Shown: positions 48,955 to 57,099 of the stretch, piece after piece
Layout: every line of letters starts with the position of its first letter
Numbering within the stretch: position 1 is the first letter of the stretch
Notes under the pieces: model-generated
The model's input: the letters and a program-made list of their open reading frames with translations, nothing else
Told to the model about the DNA's origin: nothing
The model's database searches: none
Made by a program: the position numbers and the translations under genes
Assembly (NCBI GenBank): GCA_021847425.1
Contig: JAJZRF010000008.1
Span: forward strand, 1 to 64,000
DNA from: Deltaproteobacteria bacterium
Lineage (GTDB): Bacteria > Desulfobacterota > Desulfobulbia > Desulfobulbales > Desulfurivibrionaceae
Direction of reading: 5' to 3'
Length of the DNA: 64,000 nucleotides

Positions 48955-50259
48955 ATGAATATTTTAAAAATTCCACGAAAGAAACGGACGCGGCTGGCGG
49001 CGCTGTGTCTGCTGGTCCTGCTTCCGGCGACACCGGCCCCGGCGTTCACCATCCAGGAACTCCTTGAGGCCACGGCCAAGCAACCGGGCGTTGCCGCGAG
49101 CGAACTTGCCGCCAAGGAAGGAAGCTTGCGGGAAAAGGCGGCGACTGCGGCCCTGTTCCCCCGGATCAACGCCTTCGGCAAGGCCGAGTTCTACAACTCG
49201 CCCACTAATCTGCGGCCTATGCCGCCCACCGAGGTGAATGTCCAGGCCGGCGATTCCATTCCCTTTTCCCGTGATATTTTGCGCTATGGCCTTACCCTGG
49301 ACATGCCGCTTTTTGTCAAGTCCCTCTACGACCTGAGGCAGAAGGCCGCCCGGCTCGCCGAAAAAGCAAACCTGGCCCACGTCCTGGAGCTCTCCAGCCG
49401 GAAGGCGGCGGTGGTGGCGGACAACAGCGGCCTTGCCTACCTGCTCGGCCTGGACAAGGCCATCGACGCCCGGCTCGTCTCCCTGGCCAAGACCCGGGAG
49501 GACATGGAACTCAAGGTCAAGGTCGGCCGCATGGCCGAGGTGGAACTCCTCAAGGTTGAAAACTCAATCAATGATCTCTCGGCGCAAAAGAACGACCTGG
49601 CAGCGAAAATCCTCGATGTCCGCAAGGATCTCGAAACCCTCACCGGCCTTGAGATCAGCGACCCGGCGCCCATGTCCCTGACCGGCGAGCTGATTCCGGC
49701 GCCGTATCTCGGAGAGAAGATCGCCGAAAAAGATACGGCCGCGGCCAGGGAGGAGTTGCGCCGGAGCAAAAGCGCCCGCTATCCCGGCCTCTATCTCACC
49801 GGCAGCCTGTCTGGCAATGACGGCGAGGCATACAACACGGATGAACACATCTATCGGGACTACGACGTTATCGGGCTGACCATCCAGATGCCGCTTTTTG
49901 ATTACGGTTTGAGCGTGGAGCAGTCCATTGCCCAAAGCCGGCTCCACAAGGCGGAAAAGGAGCTGGAGTCAATCCGCATCAATCTCACCGCCCAGGAAAA
50001 GAACCTCAAGGGCAAACTGCCGGTATTCGAGGAATCGCGGACCATCGCGGCCAAAACACTTGCCAACAGCGAACAGATCCTTGCCGTGGCGCGGCTGGCC
50101 CTGGAGCAGGGCCGCACCACCACCGAGGAATACCTCCGCCAGGAGGCCCAGGTGCTGGCCGCCCGCGCCGCCCTGTATCAGGCGGAAAACGACAAATGGC
50201 GGGTCATCAGTCAACTGGCCGTGCTCTACGGCGCCGATCTGGAAGGAGTGGTGCAATGA
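48955..50259 (+). CDS. TolC-family outer-membrane efflux protein
   Basis: This 434-residue protein has a signal peptide (basic KIPRKKR then hydrophobic LAALCLLVLLPA) and the two repeated TolC halves with alpha-hairpins: RLAEKANLAHVLELSSRKAA, ARLVSLAKTREDMELKVKVG and VEQSIAQSRLHKAEKELESI, QILAVARLALEQGRTTTEEY. It forms the outer-membrane channel of the following adaptor/RND pair. ATG 48955 is behind GAGGGG, and its stop overlaps the adaptor gene by 4 bases, so the three are coupled. Confidence 0.9.
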   Translation: MNILKIPRKKRTRLAALCLLVLLPATPAPAFTIQELLEATAKQPGVAASELAAKEGSLREKAATAALFPRINAFGKAEFYNSPTNLRPMPPTEVNVQAGDSIPFSRDILRYGLTLDMPLFVKSLYDLRQKAARLAEKANLAHVLELSSRKAAVVADNSGLAYLLGLDKAIDARLVSLAKTREDMELKVKVGRMAEVELLKVENSINDLSAQKNDLAAKILDVRKDLETLTGLEISDPAPMSLTGELIPAPYLGEKIAEKDTAAAREELRRSKSARYPGLYLTGSLSGNDGEAYNTDEHIYRDYDVIGLTIQMPLFDYGLSVEQSIAQSRLHKAEKELESIRINLTAQEKNLKGKLPVFEESRTIAAKTLANSEQILAVARLALEQGRTTTEEYLRQEAQVLAARAALYQAENDKWRVISQLAVLYGADLEGVVQ

Positions 50260-51362
50260 AAAAGAAAATATGGATCATTCTTGCCGTCGTCCTGGCCCTT
50301 GGAGTGGTGCTGCTGGTGAAAAAACGCCAGGGTGATCTGGCCAAGGCCCCGCGCGCCGATGTTCTGCCCGTGGTGGTGGAAACCGTCACCTTGCGGCCGC
50401 AAGAGATCACCCTGACCACGCCCGCCATGGCCCAGGTGGCCAGCGACCTTTCCACCACCCTTTCCACCAAGGTGACCGGGCGGGTGCTGGAAGTTCACAA
50501 AAAGCAGGGCGACCGGGTTAAAAAGGGCGAAAAACTGATCGCCATCGACGCCAGCGACCTGGACGCCAGGAAAGCGGCCCTGCAAGCCAAGCTGGCAGGG
50601 CTTGCATACGAACTCACCGTCCAGCGGGAAAACCACCAGCGCACCATGCAGCTCTTCGCCATCAAGGGGGCCTCCCTGGAGCAGACCCGCATGGAAGAGG
50701 CGGCGCTGGCCAATCTGGAAAAGAGCAAGGAGAGCCTGGTGGAGAATATCCGCGAGATTGACACCCTGGGCAGCTACTCCACCCTCGTCGCCCCGGTGGC
50801 GGGCACGGTGAGCGAGCTTCTGGTCAACCCCGGCGATATCGCCGTGCCCGGCAAGCCGCTGTTGCGGATCGCGGCAGATCAGGGGCTTTATCTTACCATC
50901 TCTCTTCCCGATTCCATCACCCCACGGGAATTGCTGGTTAACGGCGCGGCCATCAAGCCCGTGCCCAAAAACCAGGCCTCGGCCACCGGCCTGGTTCAGT
51001 ATGCGGCCCCGCTTCCCGATACCGCCGGGGTTGTTGAAGGCCAGTATCTCAACCTTCGGGTGGTGCTCTTTGAGGGCGCGGGGGTGCTGGTGCCGATGGA
51101 CGGGCTGGTCACCATGGGCGACAAGGCCTACGTCCTCACCCTGGAGGGCAATCTGGCCCGCCGGACGCCGGTGACCGTGCTCCATCGCGGCAGCGAAGGG
51201 GCGGTGGTCGCCGAAGATCTTGCCGGCCGGACGATTCTGGTGGCCAAGCCGGATATCCTGCTGCGGGCCGCGACCGGAGTACCGGTGCAGGCTTCTGCGC
51301 GGCCAGGTGAAGCCGCACCGGAGGACAAAAAAACGCAGACCGGAGGACGCAACAATGGCTGA
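50256..51362 (+). CDS. RND efflux periplasmic adaptor
   Basis: This 368-residue membrane-fusion protein has an N-terminal membrane anchor (IWIILAVVLALGVVLLV), a barrel-sandwich/lipoyl half-motif (TGRVLEVHKKQGDRVKKGEK), a coiled-coil hairpin (LEQTRMEEAALANLEKSKES), the second half (YSTLVAPVAGTVSELLVNPG) and beta-barrel end. It starts at ATG 50256, overlapping the TolC stop, and overlaps the permease gene by 8 bases. The C-terminal tail is rich in Ala/Gly/Lys. The protein bridges pump and channel. Confidence 0.92.
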   Translation: MKKKIWIILAVVLALGVVLLVKKRQGDLAKAPRADVLPVVVETVTLRPQEITLTTPAMAQVASDLSTTLSTKVTGRVLEVHKKQGDRVKKGEKLIAIDASDLDARKAALQAKLAGLAYELTVQRENHQRTMQLFAIKGASLEQTRMEEAALANLEKSKESLVENIREIDTLGSYSTLVAPVAGTVSELLVNPGDIAVPGKPLLRIAADQGLYLTISLPDSITPRELLVNGAAIKPVPKNQASATGLVQYAAPLPDTAGVVEGQYLNLRVVLFEGAGVLVPMDGLVTMGDKAYVLTLEGNLARRTPVTVLHRGSEGAVVAEDLAGRTILVAKPDILLRAATGVPVQASARPGEAAPEDKKTQTGGRNNG

Positions 51363-54300
51363 GCCCCCTGTCAACGGCTCCAGCAGCAAGGGGCTGTTCG
51401 ATTTTTTCTACACCAGACCCTATCTCCTCTACAGCCTGATCGCCTCGTTTTTTGTCCTCGGGGTCTACGGGCTGGTGGTCATGCCCAAGAATCTTTTTCC
51501 CGACTCCGACCGGCCCACGGTCGTGGTCATGACCCAGGTGCCGGGCGGCACCCCCAACGTGGTGGCGGCCACTGTGAGCAAGCCCATCGAGATGGAGCTT
51601 TCCTCCCTGGCCCTGATCCGCCAAGTCAGCTCCACCAACATCGCCGGCATGTCCATCGTCACCGCCGAATTCGAGTACGAGAAGGGGCTGGACCCGGCGG
51701 CGGTGGATGTGAACAACGCCATCAACAAGGTGCGCGGCAAGCTGCCCGCCGGAACCAACCCCTCCATCTACACCACCGGCGCCTTCACCCTGCCGGTGGA
51801 TGTCTTCGCCCTGACCCCGAAAGGCGATGCCCTGTCAGTGGGGGATCTCCGCAAACTGGTTGACAGCGACATCAAGCCCGCCCTCTTGCGGAATTCAGCC
51901 ATCGGCAATGTCGAGGTCTTCGGCGGCTATCAATCCGCCATCAATATCCGGGTCGATCCCTTCAAGGCCAAAGCCCAGGGCGTTGCCCTGGACAAAATCG
52001 CCGCAACCATCCAGGCCCTGGACCGCGACGTGCCGGTGGGGTTTGCCAAGGGGGCCGACTCCTTTTATACCCTCACCTTCTACGGCGAGCAGGACCGGGT
52101 GGACGAGCTGCGGATGCTGCCCGTGGCCCCCAACGTGACCTTGAGCGATATCGCCACCATCGACTGGCGGCACCAGGCACGCTTTTCCGGCTACCTCGGC
52201 AACGGCAAACCAGCCATTGCCGTGGCCATCCAGCGCGCACCCGGCGGCTCGGTGCTGGACACCTCCAAAGCGGGCCGGGCCGAGATCGAAAAGCTGAAAA
52301 GCCGCTACCGGAACATCGACTTTCAGCTCACCGACACCCAGCGCATCCTGATCGAGACCGCCAACACCAACATGCTGGATGCCCTGCGCGACGCCATCGT
52401 CTTCACCCTGCTGGTGATCCTGCTGTTCCTGGGCAATTTCCGGGCCATCATCGCGGCGTTGGTTTCCATCCCCATGGTCTTTTTCGCCACCATCGCCATC
52501 CGCTGGCTCATGGGCGGCGACCTGAACATCGTGGTCTATACCGCCATCATCCTGGCCCTGGGCATGCTGGTGGACGACGCGGTGGTGGTGCTGGAAAATA
52601 TCGAGCGCCATCTCAAGGAGATGAAGCAGGGGCTGGAAACCGCCATCATCCAGGGCACCAAGGAAGTGGTGGGGCCGGTCTTCGCCGGCACGGTGGCCAC
52701 CATCGCCATCATCTTCCCCTTTCTCTTTGTCGGCGATTTCCCCCAGCAGATCTACCGGCATCTGATCTCCACCCTGATCATCGCGCTTTTGGTCTCCTAT
52801 TTTCTCTCCATCACCTTCATCCCCTCCATCTGTTTCTTCCTGTACCGCAAGGGCGCAAGCAAGATGAAGGCGGAGCTGTGGCTGGAGGAATTTTATGAAA
52901 AGACCTTCGGCCGGTTGATCGGCCCCTATGTCGCCATCCTGCAATTTTCCGCCGGCGGCCGCTCGGTGCTCAGGCGGGTGCTCATGACTCTGGGGGTGGT
53001 TGTGATCCTGGTGCTCAGCATGAAAAATATCATGCCGGTCATCGGCAAGGATCTTATGCCGCCCATGGATACCGGGATCATCAAGGCCCAGCTGAAATTC
53101 TCGGCCAACGAGACGGTGGAGAAGGCGGAAGAGAGGCTGGTGCCTTTTCTCGCCTGGCTGCACACCCAACCCGAAGTAACCATGAGTTCCGTCACCTTCG
53201 GCTCGGAGCCGGGGGTGCTTTCCCTGGGGTCAGGCTCCCTGCCCACGGAAGCAAAGATGACCATCAACTGCATCAACCGTTTTGAACGGAAAAAGGACAT
53301 CTGGAAAATCGAGGATGAGATCCGCGAAAAACTCATGGGACTGCCCAATGTCAAGGCGGTGGACGTCTATGATTTCGGGGCCAGCGCCATGAGCTCCATC
53401 AAGGCGCCGGTGGACACCCGGCTCTATGCCGAGGATTACCACCTCCTGCCCGCGGCGGCGCAAAAGGCGGCGGCCGCCATGGCGCAGGTCAAGGGCTTTA
53501 CCTCGGTGAACACCAGCTGGGATAACGATTTCACCGAGGCGCGGCTTGAGATCGACACCAACCGGGCCCTGGCCTATGGCGTGACTCCGGCCGCCATCGC
53601 GGCCCAGTTGCCCCTGGCCGGCATCCCGGTGGCCCTCTCCGGCAATCTGGTCTCCATGGACACCCAGTTCGTCCGCCTCTATTTCGACCACGGCTTTGAC
53701 AACAACCTGGAAAACCTCAAGCTCATCCCCATCCAGACTGCCAGGGGGCCGATTCCGCTCTCCGCCCTGGCGAAAATCACCTATGATTTCACCGCCAACA
53801 AGATCGAGCGCAACCAGATGCTCTACTCGGTGGATGTCTCGGGCTACCGCCGCACCCGGCCCGTCTCCATCCTGACCGCCGACACGACAGTCGCGTTGCA
53901 AAAGGCGGGAATCACCGGGGTCAAGATCGACCAGCAGGGCGACATCTTCCAGATGCAGGACAGCTTCGCACGGATGATCAAGGCCATCTCCATCGGGATT
54001 GTTCTGCTCCTGCTCTGTCTGGTGGCCATCTATCAGTCAACCCGCATGGCGGTGGTCATGGTCCTGGTCCTGCCGCTCTCCATGATCGGCGCCTCCTGGG
54101 GCATGCTGGCCTTCAACAAGCCGAGCTGCATGCCCAGCATGGTGGGGATCATGCTGCTTTTCGGCATCATCATCAAAAACTCGGTTTTGCTGATCGATTT
54201 CTACCAGCAGCACCGGGCCAAAGGCGAGTCGCCCTTCGAGTCGGCGGTGGAATCGGTCCGGGTGCGTTTCCGGCCCGTGCTGATGACCGCCTTCGGCACC

Positions 54301-54486
54301 ATCGCCGGCATGATCCCCATCGCCTTCGAGTGGGCCGTGGGGCTGGAAAAATTGTCGCCGCTTGCCGATGTCGCCATCGGCGGGCTCATCATCGGCACCA
54401 TCCTGACCCTGATCTACATCCCCATGTTCGCCTATTCCGTGGAAGGAAAAGACGCTCGACAACAACCCAAAGGAGAGAACCCATGA
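51355..54486 (+). CDS. RND-family efflux permease
   Basis: This 1043-residue inner-membrane pump has two halves of six helices with large periplasmic loops. Family motifs include the helix-4 stretch ALGMLVDDAVVVLENIERHLKE with the paired Asp of the proton relay, the helix-6 region and the second-half FGIIIKNSVLLIDFY. It exchanges protons for substrate and works with the adaptor and TolC. The paired Asp is the hydrophobe/amphiphile-type arrangement, with no heavy-metal (HME) diagnostic seen. ATG 51355 overlaps the adaptor, and its stop overlaps the DUF1566 gene as ATGA. Substrate is unassigned. Confidence 0.92.
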   Translation: MAEPPVNGSSSKGLFDFFYTRPYLLYSLIASFFVLGVYGLVVMPKNLFPDSDRPTVVVMTQVPGGTPNVVAATVSKPIEMELSSLALIRQVSSTNIAGMSIVTAEFEYEKGLDPAAVDVNNAINKVRGKLPAGTNPSIYTTGAFTLPVDVFALTPKGDALSVGDLRKLVDSDIKPALLRNSAIGNVEVFGGYQSAINIRVDPFKAKAQGVALDKIAATIQALDRDVPVGFAKGADSFYTLTFYGEQDRVDELRMLPVAPNVTLSDIATIDWRHQARFSGYLGNGKPAIAVAIQRAPGGSVLDTSKAGRAEIEKLKSRYRNIDFQLTDTQRILIETANTNMLDALRDAIVFTLLVILLFLGNFRAIIAALVSIPMVFFATIAIRWLMGGDLNIVVYTAIILALGMLVDDAVVVLENIERHLKEMKQGLETAIIQGTKEVVGPVFAGTVATIAIIFPFLFVGDFPQQIYRHLISTLIIALLVSYFLSITFIPSICFFLYRKGASKMKAELWLEEFYEKTFGRLIGPYVAILQFSAGGRSVLRRVLMTLGVVVILVLSMKNIMPVIGKDLMPPMDTGIIKAQLKFSANETVEKAEERLVPFLAWLHTQPEVTMSSVTFGSEPGVLSLGSGSLPTEAKMTINCINRFERKKDIWKIEDEIREKLMGLPNVKAVDVYDFGASAMSSIKAPVDTRLYAEDYHLLPAAAQKAAAAMAQVKGFTSVNTSWDNDFTEARLEIDTNRALAYGVTPAAIAAQLPLAGIPVALSGNLVSMDTQFVRLYFDHGFDNNLENLKLIPIQTARGPIPLSALAKITYDFTANKIERNQMLYSVDVSGYRRTRPVSILTADTTVALQKAGITGVKIDQQGDIFQMQDSFARMIKAISIGIVLLLLCLVAIYQSTRMAVVMVLVLPLSMIGASWGMLAFNKPSCMPSMVGIMLLFGIIIKNSVLLIDFYQQHRAKGESPFESAVESVRVRFRPVLMTAFGTIAGMIPIAFEWAVGLEKLSPLADVAIGGLIIGTILTLIYIPMFAYSVEGKDARQQPKGENP

Positions 54487-54941
54487 AGAAAAACCGCTTC
54501 TGTCTCGTGTTCGTGCTGCTTGCCGCTTTTACCGCCTCGCTGGCCTTTGCCGGGGAGCCACGGCTGGTGCAGCTTGACAACTCCATGGTCAAGGACACCA
54601 AAACCGGGCTCATCTGGCAACTCGACAAAAGTCACGAGCAGTTCGACTCCAAGGAGAAGGCGGCCCAGTATGCCAGCGCCCTGGACCTGGGCGGTTTCCA
54701 TGACTGGCGTCTGCCGACCCTTGAGGAGCGCTGGGATCTGTTGCAGGTCTTTGCCCTCAAGAATAATGGCGCCATCGAGTTCCCAAAAGCCGACAACAAG
54801 TACTGGACCGCTGAAACCGACAAAGGAACGCGGCCGATCATACTGGGTATCACCTGCATGTGCCGGGGCGACCAGGAGATCGAATACAAGAATATCGGTT
54901 ATGTGCGGGCGGTGCGGGGGCCGGCGACCAATGCGCGGTAG
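54483..54941 (+). CDS. Exported DUF1566 (Lcl-type) protein
   Basis: This 152-residue protein has signal peptide MKKNRFCLVFVLLAAFTASL with cleavage near AFAG, then the DUF1566/Lcl domain: MVKDTKTGLIWQ, AAQYASALDLGGFHDWRLPT, LEER, and KYWTAETDK. This fold resembles formylglycine-enzyme/C-type-lectin-like domains and usually binds something extracellular. Its ATG overlaps the RND stop, so it belongs to the efflux operon. A small Cys pair CMC lies near residue 127. It is an odd partner for an RND pump; its role there is unknown. Confidence 0.85.
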   Translation: MKKNRFCLVFVLLAAFTASLAFAGEPRLVQLDNSMVKDTKTGLIWQLDKSHEQFDSKEKAAQYASALDLGGFHDWRLPTLEERWDLLQVFALKNNGAIEFPKADNKYWTAETDKGTRPIILGITCMCRGDQEIEYKNIGYVRAVRGPATNAR

Positions 54942-55002
54942 CTCGCAGGAGGTGATTTCCCATGACGCATAAGCATGATCATCCGTACCGGGATTGATTT
55001 TC

Positions 55003-55620
55003 ATGAGAAGCAGCATGTCCATTCTGGGCAGGCGTGTCTGGCAGGTTATTCAGTCGTGCCTCGATCCGGCGATTCCCTTCCTGCCTTTTGTCATGCCGCT
55101 GGTGCTCATGCCGCTGGGCGCAGGCTGGTGGTGGCAGACAGCGGCCCCGGCGCAGTTTGCCGGGCACCGCGAAGACCTGCTGTTTGCCTATCTGATCTAC
55201 ATCGTCGTGGTGCGCCTCGCCCTGCTCGATCTGATGTTGTTCTACGTTTCGCGCAAGCACAGATCGATGCACCTCGACCTGCTGCACATCGTGCTCCTCT
55301 ATCTGGTGATCACGGCGGTCACGCTGGTGTTTTTTGCCCTGCTCTACGACCTGTTCGGGGTATTCGAGCTCTTCCGGTACAACGGCGCTGCCGCCGATCA
55401 GCACATGCGGGCCATGCAAGGTCACAGTCTGCGTGTGGCGCTTTATGTTTCGATGGAACTGTTCACCACGCTCGGGGCTGGCGACTGGATTCCACAAACC
55501 CTTAACGCCATGTTGGCTGCCGGGATCGAGGCTCTGCTGGGTTTCATCCAGGGAGGCGTGTTCTTTGCGGTGCTGCTCTACGCGCATCAGGATGGCAAGA
55601 GCATGGGCAAGACTGCATGA
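55003..55620 (+). CDS. Potassium-channel-like membrane protein with variant filter
   Basis: This roughly 205-residue protein has four hydrophobic segments (PFLPFVMPLVLMPLGAGWWW; LLFAYLIYIVVVRLALLDLM; LLHIVLLYLVITAVTLVFFA; ALLGFIQGGVFFAVLLYAH). A pore-like loop lies between the last two, VSMELFTTLGAGDWIP, where the canonical K+ filter TVGYGD is replaced by TLGAGD. I chose ATG 55003, with no strong ribosome site; TTG 54994 and ATG 55015 are alternatives. It follows the DUF1566 gene by 61 bases. It is probably an ion channel; selectivity is uncertain given Tyr to Ala. Confidence 0.7.
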   Translation: MRSSMSILGRRVWQVIQSCLDPAIPFLPFVMPLVLMPLGAGWWWQTAAPAQFAGHREDLLFAYLIYIVVVRLALLDLMLFYVSRKHRSMHLDLLHIVLLYLVITAVTLVFFALLYDLFGVFELFRYNGAAADQHMRAMQGHSLRVALYVSMELFTTLGAGDWIPQTLNAMLAAGIEALLGFIQGGVFFAVLLYAHQDGKSMGKTA

Positions 55621-55695
55621 TCCCCGCATACTCGGGACTGGAAATTTTAAACGTAAAGAAACACCGCAGCAACAAAACTAACAGGAGATTTTGCC

Positions 55696-56049
55696 ATGGA
55701 TTTCAAGGAATTGATGGAGAACATCAAAAAAGAAAATGGAGAAGTGCCGAGACCGCTGGAACTGCTGGGGCAGCTTGACGAAGGCCAGGTGATGCGGTTT
55801 GTCTCTGAGCGGCAATCCGCTTTCAGCGGAGCGGCGATCCCCCAAAAGTACAAGGCCCTGATCGCCATGTCGGCCGGCATCGCGCTCGATTCGCCGGCCT
55901 GTATTCTGAATAACGCCAAACAGGCCAAAAAATCCGGCGCCAGCACGGATGAAATTATCGAGGCCTTCGCAGTTGCCCGGTTCGCCAAGTCGGCCTCCGC
56001 AATGGCAAGTTCAATGCCGGCCTTCGAGTGGCTGGCAAACAACAACTAG
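55696..56049 (+). CDS. Carboxymuconolactone-decarboxylase-like (AhpD-fold) protein
   Basis: This 117-residue all-helical protein starts at ATG 55696 behind AGGAG. The pattern LIAMSAGIALDSPACILNNA, KQAKKSGASTDEIIEAFAVA matches the CMD/AhpD family. The redox-type Cys-x2-Cys-x3-His is reduced to a single Cys with Asn where His is usual (SPACILNNA), so peroxidase-type activity is unlikely. It ends 6 bases before the PAS-HD-GYP gene, suggesting co-transcription. Function is unknown. Confidence 0.82.
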   Translation: MDFKELMENIKKENGEVPRPLELLGQLDEGQVMRFVSERQSAFSGAAIPQKYKALIAMSAGIALDSPACILNNAKQAKKSGASTDEIIEAFAVARFAKSASAMASSMPAFEWLANNN

Positions 56050-56055
56050 GCCGGT

Positions 56056-57066
56056 ATGCGCCAAAAACCTGCCGCACCACAACGGATGACCGCGGAGCAA
56101 GCCGGCCTCCAGACCCTTTGGTCGCTGGTCCAGGGATCGCCGCTGGCGACCTTTGCTGTTGACAGGAACGCCTCGATCCTGGTCTGGAACCAGGCTGCCG
56201 AGGGTCTGTTCGGCTGGGCGGAACAGGAAATCCTGGGGCGGACAAACCCCATCGTTCCCGAGGGGCAGGGAGAAGAGTTCCGGCAGTTGCGGGATCGCGC
56301 CCTGGCCGGAGAGGTATATACCGGCAAGGAATTGCACGTCCGCAAAAAGGACGGCTCGCCTGTTGACATCAGCGTATCCACGGCACCCCTGCGTGACGGG
56401 TCCGGTGCCATCGTCGGGCTCATGGCGGTGGCGGCCGATATCAGCGAGCGCAAGCGGATGGAAGAAGCGCTGCGCGAGAGTCTGCAGAAGTCGCAGCGGC
56501 TGTTCGAGCAAACGATCCATGCCCTGGCCTCGGCAGTGGAAAAGCGAGACCCCTACACCGCCGGGCACCAGCAGCGGGTAGCCCGGTTGGCCTGCGCCAT
56601 CGCCGGCGAAATGGGGCTGCCGGCGGAACGGATCAACGGTATTCGCACGGCGGCCAGCGTCCACGATCTCGGCAAGCTCTCCGTGCCGGCCGAGATTCTC
56701 AGCAAACCGGGGCGGCTGTCGGAAATCGAGATGGGTCTCATCAAAACCCATGTCCAGGCCGGCTATGAAATACTTGCGGGCATAGAGTTCCCCTGGCCGG
56801 TTGCCCGCATTGTCCTGGAGCACCACGAACGGAGGGACGGCACCGGTTACCCGTTGGAACTTGCGGGCGACGAGATACTCCTGGAGGCGAGCATCCTGAC
56901 GGTGGCCGATGTGGTCGAGGCGATGGCCTCATATCGGCCGTACCGGCCTGCCAACGGGATTGCCCCGGCCCTGGCGGAGATAGAGACCTATCGGGGCAGC
57001 CGTTATGTCCCTGAAGCCGTTGATGCATGTCTGGCCTTGTTCAACAAAGGATTCACACTGGAATAA
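56056..57066 (+). CDS. PAS-HD-GYP domain protein (putative cyclic-di-GMP phosphodiesterase)
   Basis: This 336-residue cytoplasmic protein has a PAS domain at about 20-135 (ILVWNQAAEGLFGWAEQEIL, G...P, VHVRKKDGSPVDISV) and an HD-GYP domain at 155-330. The HD motif is HDLGK (His203, Asp204) and the GYP motif sits in HHERRDGTGYP (Gly264-Tyr265-Pro266). HD-GYP proteins hydrolyse c-di-GMP to GMP. The PAS domain may sense redox or a ligand. It starts 6 bases after the CMD-like gene. The HD and GYP motifs appear complete, so activity is plausible. Confidence 0.9.
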   Translation: MRQKPAAPQRMTAEQAGLQTLWSLVQGSPLATFAVDRNASILVWNQAAEGLFGWAEQEILGRTNPIVPEGQGEEFRQLRDRALAGEVYTGKELHVRKKDGSPVDISVSTAPLRDGSGAIVGLMAVAADISERKRMEEALRESLQKSQRLFEQTIHALASAVEKRDPYTAGHQQRVARLACAIAGEMGLPAERINGIRTAASVHDLGKLSVPAEILSKPGRLSEIEMGLIKTHVQAGYEILAGIEFPWPVARIVLEHHERRDGTGYPLELAGDEILLEASILTVADVVEAMASYRPYRPANGIAPALAEIETYRGSRYVPEAVDACLALFNKGFTLE

Positions 57067-57099
57067 TTTTCATAACAAAAAACTTCCAAGGAAATTTAA

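Noticed and set aside
51895-53169. Antisense frame of 424 codons opposite the RND permease
   Set aside because: Asp/Gly/Gln/His-rich shadow translation; the RND permease frame is unambiguous.
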